Assembly (NCBI GenBank): GCA_963668495.1
Contig: OY764545.1
Span: forward strand, 2,480,001-2,544,000
Reading direction: 5' to 3'
Length of the DNA stretch: 64,000 nt
Source of the DNA: Oleispirillum sp963668495
GTDB lineage: Bacteria > Pseudomonadota > Alphaproteobacteria > Rhodospirillales > Rhodospirillaceae
Each line of letters opens with the position of its first letter. Within the stretch, counting starts at the first letter, position 1. Shown in pieces: positions 17,990-26,179 of the stretch. Below the pieces are notes generated by a model that worked only from the letters and a program-made list of their open reading frames with translations, did not search any database and had not been told where the DNA came from. Position numbers and translations under genes: made by a program.

Positions 17990-18589
17990 CTAATTCCAGT
18001 CACAGTAATCGCCTGGCTTACCTAATATCTCGATCATTATTCCGACACAGGCATAGTCAATCACAGTTGCTTTGGGGCCGGAGTGCTGAATTCCAGCTGC
18101 ATCCATGTAAATTCTAGCTATGGCACTGCCTCTGCTGTTCGCTATCTGGCCCCATTTCTTTGCCTGCTCAATATTGCCTCGTTTCTCATATATCCTCATG
18201 AGATCTTCTTGGGCATCTAGCAGACCTTGATTCGCGGCTTTTTCTGCCCAGAAAATTGCCTGTTCCACGTCAACAGCACGCCCTTCTCCATTTTTATAAC
18301 AAATGCTAAGGTTGTTTTGTGCACGTGCATACCCAAGCTTTGCAGCTTTCTCATACCAATTGCATCCTAGACTTGAGTCTTTAGGAAAGCCGTAGCCAAA
18401 ATCATGCATTAACCCAATGAGGTTCATGGCTTTGGCATTGCCCGCTTTGGCTAGGGGTAAGGCAATAGATTTTGCTTTTTCATAGTCGCCAGCGTCATAG
18501 GCTTTGTCGGCCCCTTCATACGTACCCGCGAATGCAGGTGCAGTGGTGATGGAAAACAGAATGGCGACTGCGACAAGCAGGAATTTCAT
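17990..18589 (-). CDS. Secreted Sel1-repeat protein, possible immunity partner
   Basis: A 199-residue protein with a signal peptide (MKFLLVAVAILFSITTAPAFA) and Sel1-like repeats. The repeats include AKAMNLIGLMHDFGYGFPKD, ARAQNNLSICYKNGEGRAVD and FWAEKAANQGLLDAQEDLM. Each folds as a TPR-like helix pair that binds other proteins. The C-terminus carries Cys residues and ends GDYCDWN. ATG 18589 follows a GAGG ribosome site; the open frame extends to 18661 without one. It is paralogous to the protein at 25009-25599 and is arranged the same way, tail to tail with a large unknown protein. Periplasmic location is inferred from the signal peptide. Confidence 0.85.
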   Translation of the reverse strand: MKFLLVAVAILFSITTAPAFAGTYEGADKAYDAGDYEKAKSIALPLAKAGNAKAMNLIGLMHDFGYGFPKDSSLGCNWYEKAAKLGYARAQNNLSICYKNGEGRAVDVEQAIFWAEKAANQGLLDAQEDLMRIYEKRGNIEQAKKWGQIANSRGSAIARIYMDAAGIQHSGPKATVIDYACVGIMIEILGKPGDYCDWN

Positions 18590-18782
18590 GGCGACCTCTG
18601 GATTGAATGTGTCACAGATTGCCATGCCCGCCGCACAACCGCAAGGCCACCCCCGCGACACCTATCACGATGCTATACGTTACACGACTTCGTATAACTG
18701 GAGACTTGCCAAACGCAAAGATGGTATTCTGTCGCCATTGAGACCCTATAAGTCGCGCTGATTTAAGTTTGGGAGGAAGGGA

Positions 18783-19238
18783 ATGAAGGCATTTTATCGC
18801 AAGATAAGCCCCATAGGTTTTGCCGTTGTGGGGGGGCTATGTTTATATTTGGCGTATGAGAACCATCGATTGTATCGCATCACGCCATCCATTCCCTTCC
18901 GCCCATACTGCGTTATCGAAGAAGGTCGTGGTGATATTGTCCCAGTGAAGGGGGATATCGAAATCACCAAGGAATTCTTGGACGTAGCGGTCAAAAAATT
19001 ATCTCTTCATGGCGCAACAATGCACATTCAGTATCGAGTCCTTAAGGACCATGAGTATATAGACAATCCGACCCCTGTTTTGTTGTCGCCCGAATCATTT
19101 GAAAATTCACAAAATATGATGTTTGCAACACGTCAGGCATTTCATGTGACACGTGGAATTCCAACGTACTTTGATCAAACAGATGGCGCCCCATCCCTTG
19201 AATGCAAAGACATCGAAGGCATAATCACAAAATTCTGA
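18783..19238 (+). CDS. Small membrane-anchored protein of unknown function
   Basis: A 151-residue protein with one N-terminal membrane segment (ISPIGFAVVGGLCLYLAY) and a periplasmic-looking remainder with no family I recognise. A strong GGGAGGAAGGG ribosome site precedes ATG 18783, which supports that it is a real gene. It lies beside the first effector/Sel1-like pair and is divergent from the Sel1 gene, so it may be part of the same accessory patch. Confidence 0.65.
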   Translation: MKAFYRKISPIGFAVVGGLCLYLAYENHRLYRITPSIPFRPYCVIEEGRGDIVPVKGDIEITKEFLDVAVKKLSLHGATMHIQYRVLKDHEYIDNPTPVLLSPESFENSQNMMFATRQAFHVTRGIPTYFDQTDGAPSLECKDIEGIITKF

Positions 19239-19349
19239 CCCCTCCCCCGACTTTTGCCCTGATAAGGCGTCTGCAAACCTTTGGCAGGGGGCGTTTGGAC
19301 GCGGCGGAACGCAAACAGACTTGAGGAGACACCACCTAATTATGAAAAC

Positions 19350-19372
19350 GGGGGGCACCAGAAGCTGCCCCC
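19350..19372 (-). terminator. Terminator after glmS
   Basis: On the minus strand GGGGGCA and TGCCCCC enclose an 8-base loop seven bases beyond the glmS stop and are followed by CGTTTTCAT. The T run is short. Confidence 0.6.
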
Positions 19373-19379
19373 GAACGAA

Positions 19380-21203
19380 TCACTCAACGGTGACGGATTT
19401 GGCGAGGTTACGCGGTTGGTCCACGTCCGTGCCCTTCAATGCCGCAATGTGATATGCCAGCAACTGCATGGGGATTGCGTACAAGATCGGGGCCACGAAC
19501 GGCTTGACCTTTGGCAAAGTCACCGTTGCAAACGCCGTATCGGCAAAATGCGCCACACCCTCTGCATCGGAAATCATCACCACCTGCCCACCGCGGGCGA
19601 TGGCCTCCTGCACGTTGGAGGCAGTTTTTTCAAACAGTTCGTCGTTAGGCGCGACCACCACAACCGGAACCGTTTCGTCAATCAGAGCAATCGGGCCATG
19701 TTTCATTTCCCCGGCGGCGTAGCCCTCTGCATGGATATAGCTGATTTCCTTCAGCTTGAGCGCGCCTTCCATAGCAATCGGATATGCCGTTCCCCGGCCC
19801 AGATACAGCACATCGCGGGCATCAAGCAAATCCTGTGCGATATCACGGATCGCCGTATCGCATTTCAGAACTTCGGCAACGTAGGCCGGAACCTCGGTCA
19901 ATGCGTTGCCAAGTTCGGCTTCGGCTGCATGGTCCAGCGCCCCCTTGCTTCGCCCCATGGCAATGGCAAGGCAAGCCAGAGCCACAAGTTGCGTGGTAAA
20001 GGCTTTTGTGGAGGCCACACCAATTTCTGGTCCTGCCAATGTCGGCAAGATTGCCGAAGACTCACGGGCCATCGTGCTTTCAGGAACGTTGACAATGGAC
20101 AAGGTATGCATGCCCTGCTCTTTACAAAAACGCAAAGCCGCCAACGTATCGGCAGTTTCCCCGGATTGGGAGATAAACACCGCCAGATCCCCTGCCCGTA
20201 CCGGAGCCGAGCGATAACGGAACTCAGAGGCAATATCCAAGTCCACTGGTATCCGCGCACATTGCTCAATCCAATACTTCGCCACCATCGCCGCGTAATA
20301 GGACGTTCCGCAGGCAACCAAGGTCACCCGGTCAATATCTTCCAGATCAAACGGCATTTTCGGCAAAGTGATCGTGCGTTCCGCCGGGTTGAAATGGCTA
20401 TGCAGCGTATCGCCGATAACCGCAGCCTGTTCGTAGATTTCCTTCAACATGAAGTGGCGGTATTCGCCCTTACCAATCATGGCACCGGAAATTTGGCTGA
20501 TATGAATTTCCCGTTGCACGGCTTGATCATGTTCGTCAAAGATCTCTGCCCCTTCTCGGGTCAGCACCGCATAGTCCCCATCCTCAAGATAGGAGATCCG
20601 GCGGGTCAACGGAGCCAAAGCCATGGCGTCAGAGCCAAGATACATTTCCCCGTCGCCATAACCGATTGCCAGCGGCGAACCTTTGCGGGCGCAGATGATC
20701 ATATCCTCATGCCCGATAAACAAAATCCCCAAGGCAAAGGCACCTTTAACCCGTTGCAAGGCGGCATATGTAGCCTGCCGTGGTGACAATCCACCGTTCA
20801 ACAACGACGAAATCAGGTGAACCACAACCTCGGTATCGGTTTCGGATTCAAAGATATGCCCCTGCTTCATCAGGTCAGCACGGATTTCCTGATAGTTTTC
20901 AATGATCCCGTTATGAACCAAGGAGACTTTGCCATCAGTATGCGGGTGCGCATTGGTTTCGTTCGGAACACCGTGGGTGGCCCACCGGGTATGGCCAATG
21001 CCTGTGGTGCCGGACAGTGGAGCATCCTTCAACACCGCTTCCAGATTGGCAATTTTGCCTTCCGCACGACGACGATCCAGACCGCGATCCGTCAGCGTGG
21101 CAATCCCCGCACTGTCATATCCGCGATATTCCAGACGCTTCAACCCATCCAGCAAAAGCGGCGCTGCATCATTGGCTCCGATAATCCCGACAATACCGCA
21201 CAT
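19380..21203 (-). CDS. glmS: Glutamine-fructose-6-phosphate aminotransferase GlmS
   Basis: GlmS makes glucosamine-6-phosphate, the first step of UDP-GlcNAc synthesis for peptidoglycan and LPS. The protein has 607 residues. The catalytic Cys follows the initiator Met in MCGIVGIIGANDAAPLLLDG, so the start is certain. GHTRWATHG and KVSLVHNGIIENYQEIR complete the glutaminase domain. Two SIS isomerase domains follow (LVACGTSYYAAMVAKYW, SQSGETADTLAALRF, ESSAILPTLAGPEIGVASTK). The C-terminus ends NLAKSVTVE as usual. It lies 45 bases downstream of glmU. No glmS ribozyme is expected in this group. Confidence 0.99.
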   Translation of the reverse strand: MCGIVGIIGANDAAPLLLDGLKRLEYRGYDSAGIATLTDRGLDRRRAEGKIANLEAVLKDAPLSGTTGIGHTRWATHGVPNETNAHPHTDGKVSLVHNGIIENYQEIRADLMKQGHIFESETDTEVVVHLISSLLNGGLSPRQATYAALQRVKGAFALGILFIGHEDMIICARKGSPLAIGYGDGEMYLGSDAMALAPLTRRISYLEDGDYAVLTREGAEIFDEHDQAVQREIHISQISGAMIGKGEYRHFMLKEIYEQAAVIGDTLHSHFNPAERTITLPKMPFDLEDIDRVTLVACGTSYYAAMVAKYWIEQCARIPVDLDIASEFRYRSAPVRAGDLAVFISQSGETADTLAALRFCKEQGMHTLSIVNVPESTMARESSAILPTLAGPEIGVASTKAFTTQLVALACLAIAMGRSKGALDHAAEAELGNALTEVPAYVAEVLKCDTAIRDIAQDLLDARDVLYLGRGTAYPIAMEGALKLKEISYIHAEGYAAGEMKHGPIALIDETVPVVVVAPNDELFEKTASNVQEAIARGGQVVMISDAEGVAHFADTAFATVTLPKVKPFVAPILYAIPMQLLAYHIAALKGTDVDQPRNLAKSVTVE

Positions 21204-21248
21204 ACCTTTAACTCCTTTGCCAACCCGGCATCTTGAATTCAGTCTGAC

Positions 21249-22604
21249 TTACGATTTGGCTTTCAGTGCCCGCATTTTGGTGCGAAAGCGTTCAGCCCAA
21301 CCGGAAACTTGTTTTTGCGGCGCCCGCACCACTGCCAGAGAGTCAGCTTCCACGTCTTTGGAAACAGCTGACCCAGCCCCGACAATCGCGCCGTCACCGA
21401 TTTTCACAGGCGCAATCAAGCTGGTATTGGAGCCAATAAACGCCCCCTTACCAATGTCCGTATGGCTTTTATTGAAACCATCATAATTGCAGGTAATGGT
21501 GCCGGCCCCGATATTGGCCTTTTCCCCGACCCGGGCATCACCGATATAGGTCAAGTGATTGACCTTGGCCCCTGCCTCAACTACTGATTTTTTAATCTCA
21601 ACAAAGTTGCCGATGTGCGCACCTTCGTGAAGCACTGCCCCCGGGCGCAAACGAGCATAAGGTCCGACTGTTGCCCCCTTACCGATTTTGGCATCTTCAA
21701 AGTGGCAGAAACTTTTGATTTCCACACCATCCGCGACTTCAACACCCGGCCCGAATGTAACAAACGGAGCGATGGAAACATCCCTTCCTAACTTGGTGTC
21801 CGCACTCAGGTAAACCGTATGCGGGTCGGTCATGGTGACCCCCTCAGCCAGCCAGTGTGCCCGCAGGCGATCCTGCGCAATACTTTCAAGCAGGGCGAGA
21901 TCGGCACGATTATTCGCGCCATAGAACTCCTCAGAATCCCCTTCGACCACTTCACAAACTCGCCCGGATTGGCAGGCATGTTTAATAAAGTCAGTCAGGT
22001 AGTACTCACCCTTGGCATTGTTGCAATCAATGGCTTCCAGAATTTGCCAAGCCACATCACCATCCAGCAACATCACACCGGAATTGCACAAGGTCACTGC
22101 CAGTTCCTGCGGGCTGGCATCCTTGGCTTCCACGATTGCATTCAGGTAGCCATTGTCATCTACAATCAAACGGCCAAATGCCGCCGGATCGTCCATTTCA
22201 AAGCCAAGAACCACCGCCGCCGGATTATCAACCGTGCAGCGCAGGGATATGGCTTTGTCGATGGTGTCTGCCGTAATCAGCGGGGTATCCCCGAACACCA
22301 CCAACACATCGCCCTGAAAATCTTTCAGTGCGTCTTTCGCCGCCAGAACGGCATGGGCGGTGCCAAGTCGATCAACCTGATACGCCACATCAGCCCCGGC
22401 AGTTTTGGCAAGCTCCGCCACCTCTGGCATATCTTGCCCCGTCACCACGACTTTGCGGTCAACCTGCACCTGATCCAACATCGATAAAACATGAGACACC
22501 ATCGGCACCCCACAGATCGGATGCATGACTTTCGGCAAATCAGATTTCATACGTGTGCCCAAACCGGCGGCAAGAACAACGGCGGCAATTGGATGACTGG
22601 TCAT
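21249..22604 (-). CDS. glmU: Bifunctional GlmU: GlcN-1-P acetyltransferase / GlcNAc-1-P uridylyltransferase
   Basis: GlmU performs the last two steps of UDP-GlcNAc synthesis. The protein has 451 residues. The N-terminal nucleotidyltransferase domain starts with AAVVLAAGLGTRMKSDLPKV, then LVVFGDTPLITADTI. The C-terminal left-handed beta-helix shows hexapeptide repeats (IGKGATVGPYARLRPGAVLHEGAHIGNFVE and GAFIGSNTSLIAPVKIGDGA, by parts). The acetyltransferase residues in NVEIKKS-like and NYDGFNK blocks are present. It is the first gene of a glmU-glmS pair. Confidence 0.98.
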   Translation of the reverse strand: MTSHPIAAVVLAAGLGTRMKSDLPKVMHPICGVPMVSHVLSMLDQVQVDRKVVVTGQDMPEVAELAKTAGADVAYQVDRLGTAHAVLAAKDALKDFQGDVLVVFGDTPLITADTIDKAISLRCTVDNPAAVVLGFEMDDPAAFGRLIVDDNGYLNAIVEAKDASPQELAVTLCNSGVMLLDGDVAWQILEAIDCNNAKGEYYLTDFIKHACQSGRVCEVVEGDSEEFYGANNRADLALLESIAQDRLRAHWLAEGVTMTDPHTVYLSADTKLGRDVSIAPFVTFGPGVEVADGVEIKSFCHFEDAKIGKGATVGPYARLRPGAVLHEGAHIGNFVEIKKSVVEAGAKVNHLTYIGDARVGEKANIGAGTITCNYDGFNKSHTDIGKGAFIGSNTSLIAPVKIGDGAIVGAGSAVSKDVEADSLAVVRAPQKQVSGWAERFRTKMRALKAKS

Positions 22605-22767
22605 GGCGATACACCCGGAAAAGCAGAATTAAATAGAACGGTTACGCAATATAGCCTCTGTCTGTAGCATACTCGACACACAGACACCACATCTCAACAG
22701 GCCGCATTATGCGGATACGTATCACACCGTGTTACGAAGCGTTTCAAGACGTAAAAGGATACTCATC

Positions 22768-23496
22768 ATGTCCCCTTCATCTGGACTGATCCCCACAGCC
22801 AGCGAAAACGGTTACAACACCATTTTGTTTGACCTTGACGGCACCCTTGTCGACAGCCTTCCTGCCCTGACCAACAGCCTTAACGTCATTTTGGCTGAGG
22901 ACAAACTCCCCACTCTGAGCCAAGACGATGTTGTCAACATGGTGGGTGACGGCATAAAGGTACTGGTCAAGCGAGCCTATACCGCTGCGGGACAAGACCC
23001 ATCGGACGATGACAGCCTGAAACGCCTTGTAACACGCTTCAACGCGGTGTATGGCGCAGACCCAAGTGCGGGATGCTCGCCATTCCCGTTTGTTGCCGAA
23101 ATCATTACCGGGCTGATCGGGCTGGGCTATAAAGTCGGGGTTGTCACCAACAAACACGAAGCCCCGGCTCGGACCTTGCTGCAAAAATTTTCTTTGATGA
23201 GCCTGTTCGAGGTTTTGGTTGGAGGCGATACCACGCCACACCTGAAGCCACACCCGGAACCCTTCCTCCATGCCGCAGATCAGCTTGGGGTCTCCCCGCA
23301 TCACGTAATCATGGTCGGAGATTCCATCAACGATATTGAAGGTGCAAGACGCGCCGGAATGCGTGGAATTGCTGCGGCGTATGGTTATACACAAATGCCG
23401 GTTGAGGATTTCAAGGCCGATGCGGTTATCAACAGTTTAATCGAACTGCCAAAGGCAATTCAAAAATTGCCGCAAGATGCGACACTTTCGTCTTGA
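22768..23496 (+). CDS. gph: Phosphoglycolate phosphatase (HAD family)
   Basis: A cytoplasmic HAD hydrolase of 242 residues that probably dephosphorylates 2-phosphoglycolate. Motif I is ILFDLDGTLVDSLPAL with both catalytic Asp residues. Motif II is VVTNKHEAPARTLL, motif III is LKPHPEPFL, and motif IV is MVGDSINDIEGARRAG. The cap domain between motifs I and II is helical, as in Gph. ATG 22768 has AAAAGGA upstream; the frame extends back to a GTG at 22729. HAD substrate assignments from sequence alone are tentative. Confidence 0.85.
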   Translation: MSPSSGLIPTASENGYNTILFDLDGTLVDSLPALTNSLNVILAEDKLPTLSQDDVVNMVGDGIKVLVKRAYTAAGQDPSDDDSLKRLVTRFNAVYGADPSAGCSPFPFVAEIITGLIGLGYKVGVVTNKHEAPARTLLQKFSLMSLFEVLVGGDTTPHLKPHPEPFLHAADQLGVSPHHVIMVGDSINDIEGARRAGMRGIAAAYGYTQMPVEDFKADAVINSLIELPKAIQKLPQDATLSS

Positions 23497-23541
23497 CAGA
23501 CAATGGACTAAGGGGCTAAACATCGCGTCCTCAGATCGGAC

Positions 23542-23616
23542 GGGCGTGTAGCTCAGCGGGAGAGCACTGCCTTCACACGGCAGGGGTCACAGGTTCAATC
23601 CCTGTCACGCCCACCA
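23542..23616 (+). tRNA. tRNA-Val, anticodon CAC, CCA encoded
   Basis: GGGCGTG pairs with CACGCCC to form the acceptor stem. The D arm GCTC..GAGC, the anticodon stem CTGCC/GGCAG with loop TTCACAC, and the T arm CAGGTTCAATCCCTG are complete. The loop gives anticodon CAC, which reads GUG valine codons. The 3' CCA is encoded. Accessory genes lie directly downstream, a common integration position. Confidence 0.95.
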
Positions 23617-23630
23617 TCTGATCCAGAAAC

Positions 23631-23658
23631 AAGCCCTTGCGAAAGCAGGGCTTTTTTT
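23631..23658 (+). terminator. Rho-independent terminator after tRNA-Val
   Basis: AAGCCCT and AGGGCTT pair around a TGCGAAAGC loop, followed by seven T. It lies 15 bases past the tRNA end. Confidence 0.85.
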
Positions 23659-23766
23659 GTGTATACGTCTCAGAGGGTTCATGCGTAGGCAGTGCGCGCG
23701 ATACATTTGCGCCGGATCAAACACGCCTAGACTGTTCTCCCGAGGCCGGGAAAATAGTCTGCATGG

Positions 23767-24159
23767 CTACTTCATCACACCCTTAATTTTTTCAAAAGTC
23801 CGTAGACCGCTAAGGCCAAGCATACCGAACATAAGTTCCCACAACATATCGGACAGATTCGGCGGCATCGGAATATTTGCCCCCCAGATCAACTGGGCCA
23901 CCCAACCAATGATTGGTACAAATAGAAACTGGTAAGCCAGACCAATGGCACATATCCAACCGATGGCAGGCCGCCACGTTGCCGCCATGGTGATGCCACT
24001 GGAAGCCTCAGCCTTATTCACCTCTATTTGACCGCTATCCCATGCTATTAAGGATGCTCGCAGCTCACTCTCCGCCTTAGCCTTGACCTCTGGATCTGGA
24101 ATAAACTTGTTAATGATTTTCAACCCTACAGCTATGGCGTCATCAATTCCGAATGCCAT
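23767..24159 (-). CDS. 3TM holin-like membrane protein
   Basis: A 130-residue protein. Its N-terminal half is a soluble amphipathic region (GLKIINKFIPDPEVKAKAES). The C-terminal half has membrane segments (TWRPAIGWICAIGLAYQFLF and IIGWVAQLIWG, then a weak third near DMLWELMFGMLGLSG). The motif ATWRPAIGW and the R-T-x-E-K tail (LRTFEKIKG) are typical of the three-helix holin family found in gene-transfer agents and prophages (PF11351-type). It would release lysis enzymes or cargo through the inner membrane. No endolysin or structural phage gene is nearby, so it is an orphan here. It is divergent from the gene at 24194. Confidence 0.78.
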   Translation of the reverse strand: MAFGIDDAIAVGLKIINKFIPDPEVKAKAESELRASLIAWDSGQIEVNKAEASSGITMAATWRPAIGWICAIGLAYQFLFVPIIGWVAQLIWGANIPMPPNLSDMLWELMFGMLGLSGLRTFEKIKGVMK

Positions 24160-24193
24160 TTCTCAGTCCTTCCAAAGGCAGGTCACCCTCTCA

Positions 24194-25012
24194 ATGACTT
24201 ACCCAAGAGTTAGATGCAGCCGCAATACAAACGGCGACAAGAAGGCCAACACAGAGATGCGAAGGCCGTATCTGCCGGGGAATATATTGCACAGGGAAGG
24301 TGCATTTTACCCCCCTTCTGGCACGGCAGCAACTGCATACAGCACCATGCGCAATCAGGACCCTGATCTTGCCGATAGTCTGCCCGATAAAATTAAAGAT
24401 CCAATCGAAGAGTATTTATGGGAAAAGTCAGAAGGTAAATCGGAACAGGAGGCATTGAACACATTCAAACGCGTGGCCTCATTTTATTTTGATGATGAAC
24501 TGCTGGATTACTCCAACGAAATGGCGGACCACCATGCAAAACTTGGAGCATACGGCTCAAACACAGACGATATGACGCCAGTCGCCGTTGATAAATTCAA
24601 ACATGAAAACTTTAACCGACGTATCCCCAAAGTCCTTCAGGACACCCCCAGAATAAAAATGATGACAAAAGTTACTGATGCCTGGTCTGGGATTAGCTTA
24701 AACCCGGTATTTAATTGGAACTCAGGAAATGCGGAGGGGCAATTGCTGGCAAAGCAGCTTGGGGGCAATAAAAGTGCTCAAAAAGCAAGCGGCATAGCTA
24801 TGGCAGCGATTAACACGTCACTTAGCGGTCTACCCAAGGCTGCCATCAAAACGGGCAGTGAGATCATTACCAAACCATCAATAAAGTCCCTTTTGAGCCT
24901 ACCCCTCATCAAAGACGTATCGTCTGACATGGCATCAAATCTGACAAAGAATGGGGTCAAGGATTGGGCCACTAGCAACTGGTCAGAGGATAAGAAACGG
25001 ACGAAAAACTAA
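24194..25012 (+). CDS. Protein of unknown family, effector-like; shorter paralogue of the gene at 16363
   Basis: Up to 272 residues, with an uncertain 5' end. It matches no family I know, but it aligns by eye with the C-terminal half of the protein at 16363. The sequence QDPDLADSL, a Glu-Glu-Tyr block, SEGKSEQEALNTFKRVASFY-FDDELLDY and the IPKVLQDTP block occur in the same order and spacing. A hydrophobic Gly/Ala segment (SGIAMAAINTSLSGLPKAAIK) and a Trp tail (VKDWATSNWSEDKK) follow. The Gln-rich N-terminus is missing or shifted: another frame from ATG 24214 (MQPQYKRRQEGQ...) joins this frame near a run of six C at about 24310, so a frameshift is possible. The stop overlaps that of the convergent Sel1 gene by 4 bases. 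The local DNA is more AT-rich than the housekeeping genes. Confidence 0.65.
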   Translation: MTYPRVRCSRNTNGDKKANTEMRRPYLPGNILHREGAFYPPSGTAATAYSTMRNQDPDLADSLPDKIKDPIEEYLWEKSEGKSEQEALNTFKRVASFYFDDELLDYSNEMADHHAKLGAYGSNTDDMTPVAVDKFKHENFNRRIPKVLQDTPRIKMMTKVTDAWSGISLNPVFNWNSGNAEGQLLAKQLGGNKSAQKASGIAMAAINTSLSGLPKAAIKTGSEIITKPSIKSLLSLPLIKDVSSDMASNLTKNGVKDWATSNWSEDKKRTKN

Positions 25013-25599
25013 CCCTCGCAATAGTCATAAGGTCTATCAAACAAAGGTCCCTCAATCGTCACACAAAAATAATCCTTAAATGACGGCGAGGGGCCTTCAT
25101 AAGGTAGTTTTTCAAGTCTCATAAGCACCGCTGCCGTCTTACTACCTGCATCAATGGCTTTTTGCCCCCAGTACGCAGCCAACTCCCTGTCTTTTTCTGC
25201 ATAATTAATAAGTTGCCAAACGGCACAACGATAACGCCCTTTTGCCATTGCTTCATGACACAATGACAACGCCTGTTTCGTATCCTGTTCGCGACCAAAT
25301 CCCCTTGCAAAACAGGATGAATAGTTTTCCTTTGCCGCCGTGTAACCAAGCGCCGCAGATTTTTCGTACCAATCACAGGCCAACTTTGCATTTTTAGGAT
25401 AGCCATCACCATATTCGTACATCAAGCCAAGCATGTTCATGGCTCTGGCATCACCCTCTTCCGACAATGGCAGCAAAATGGATTTTGCCAATTCATAATC
25501 CTTGGCATCATAAGCGATATCCGCTTCCTCATACGTCCCCGCAACTGCTGGCGACCAACCAAGCAGAACCACGACAAAAGCAAAGACAAGGCGTTTCAT
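25009..25599 (-). CDS. Secreted Sel1-repeat protein, paralogue of the one at 17990
   Basis: A 196-residue protein with a signal peptide (MKRLVFAFVVVLLGWSPAVA) and the same mature start as its paralogue (GTYEEADIAYDAKDYELAKS versus GTYEGADKAYDAGDYEKAKS). Sel1 helices include ARAMNMLGLMYEYGDGYPKN and AAKENYSSCFARGFGREQD. The C-terminus has a conserved Cys and ends PYDYCEG. ATG 25599 has GGGGGA upstream. It sits tail to tail with the unknown protein at 24194. Sel1-repeat proteins serve as periplasmic immunity proteins for some type VI lipase effectors (Tli5 type), but that role here is inference. Confidence 0.85.
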   Translation of the reverse strand: MKRLVFAFVVVLLGWSPAVAGTYEEADIAYDAKDYELAKSILLPLSEEGDARAMNMLGLMYEYGDGYPKNAKLACDWYEKSAALGYTAAKENYSSCFARGFGREQDTKQALSLCHEAMAKGRYRCAVWQLINYAEKDRELAAYWGQKAIDAGSKTAAVLMRLEKLPYEGPSPSFKDYFCVTIEGPLFDRPYDYCEG

Positions 25600-25650
25600 A
25601 GCATCCCCCAAGGCTGGCAATATCAACAGGGCAGGTAGCCACTGATTTTA

Positions 25651-26001
25651 TCACTCAGCCGCAGCAACCAACTGTGGCTCCAATAGCTCTGCTGCCAAAC
25701 GCACATAATCACGACAGGTTAAGGTCTCGCTTTTCCTGATGTCTTGACAGCGAATAGAACCTGTCTTTTGGGCGAATTCCGCCTTGATCCTTTCTGCATC
25801 CGGTCCATCACCGACCAAGGTCAAGGCTGCATACAAAGCCCCACATATGCCCTGATCTGCCTTTCCCCCGCCAAGATTGGCGGCGGCGGCGATCACCTCA
25901 TCAGAAACTGCCCCTTCATTTTGAAATGCTTTCAGAACAGCCTGTGTACAGTTGTATTGCTCAGTCCCTCGGTACAATTGAGCAGCAAGATCAGATTTCA
26001 T
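25651..26001 (-). CDS. C_GCAxxG_C_C family protein
   Basis: A 116-residue cytoplasmic protein with the spaced cysteine pattern of the C_GCAxxG_C_C family: an N-terminal Cys in QYNCTQAVLKAF, a Gly-rich GGGKADQGICGALYAAL with a Cys, then CQDIRKSETLTCRDYV with two more. The pattern suggests metal or redox chemistry, but the function of the family is not established. It lies 50 bases upstream (in transcription terms) of the Sel1 gene on the same strand, so it may be co-transcribed or simply flank the accessory patch. Confidence 0.8.
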   Translation of the reverse strand: MKSDLAAQLYRGTEQYNCTQAVLKAFQNEGAVSDEVIAAAANLGGGKADQGICGALYAALTLVGDGPDAERIKAEFAQKTGSIRCQDIRKSETLTCRDYVRLAAELLEPQLVAAAE

Positions 26002-26179
26002 GGCGCACCTGCATAGATTGACGAACCAGCATCAGACCCCAATCGCGTCATACTTTCCAGTACTATTTCCCGGAAATGGTCTGGAAATTCAGGATTTTCC
26101 CATTACATCAGCTATGCAGAAAAGAAACATTGTAACTGCCTCAGTTTAACTGGGGCTCGCCATGCACGGAGATAAAACT

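Noticed and set aside
19239..19379. glmS-type ribozyme or riboswitch near glmS
   Set aside because: It would lie at the 5' side of glmS (21204-21248), which is only 45 bases long, and such elements are not expected in this group.
19281..20786. 501-codon plus-strand open frame opposite glmS
   Set aside because: The minus-strand frame is an unmistakable GlmS. The opposite frame has shadow-type composition.
23657..23935. 92-codon plus-strand frame after tRNA-Val
   Set aside because: It begins in the terminator tail and runs opposite the holin gene without coding features.
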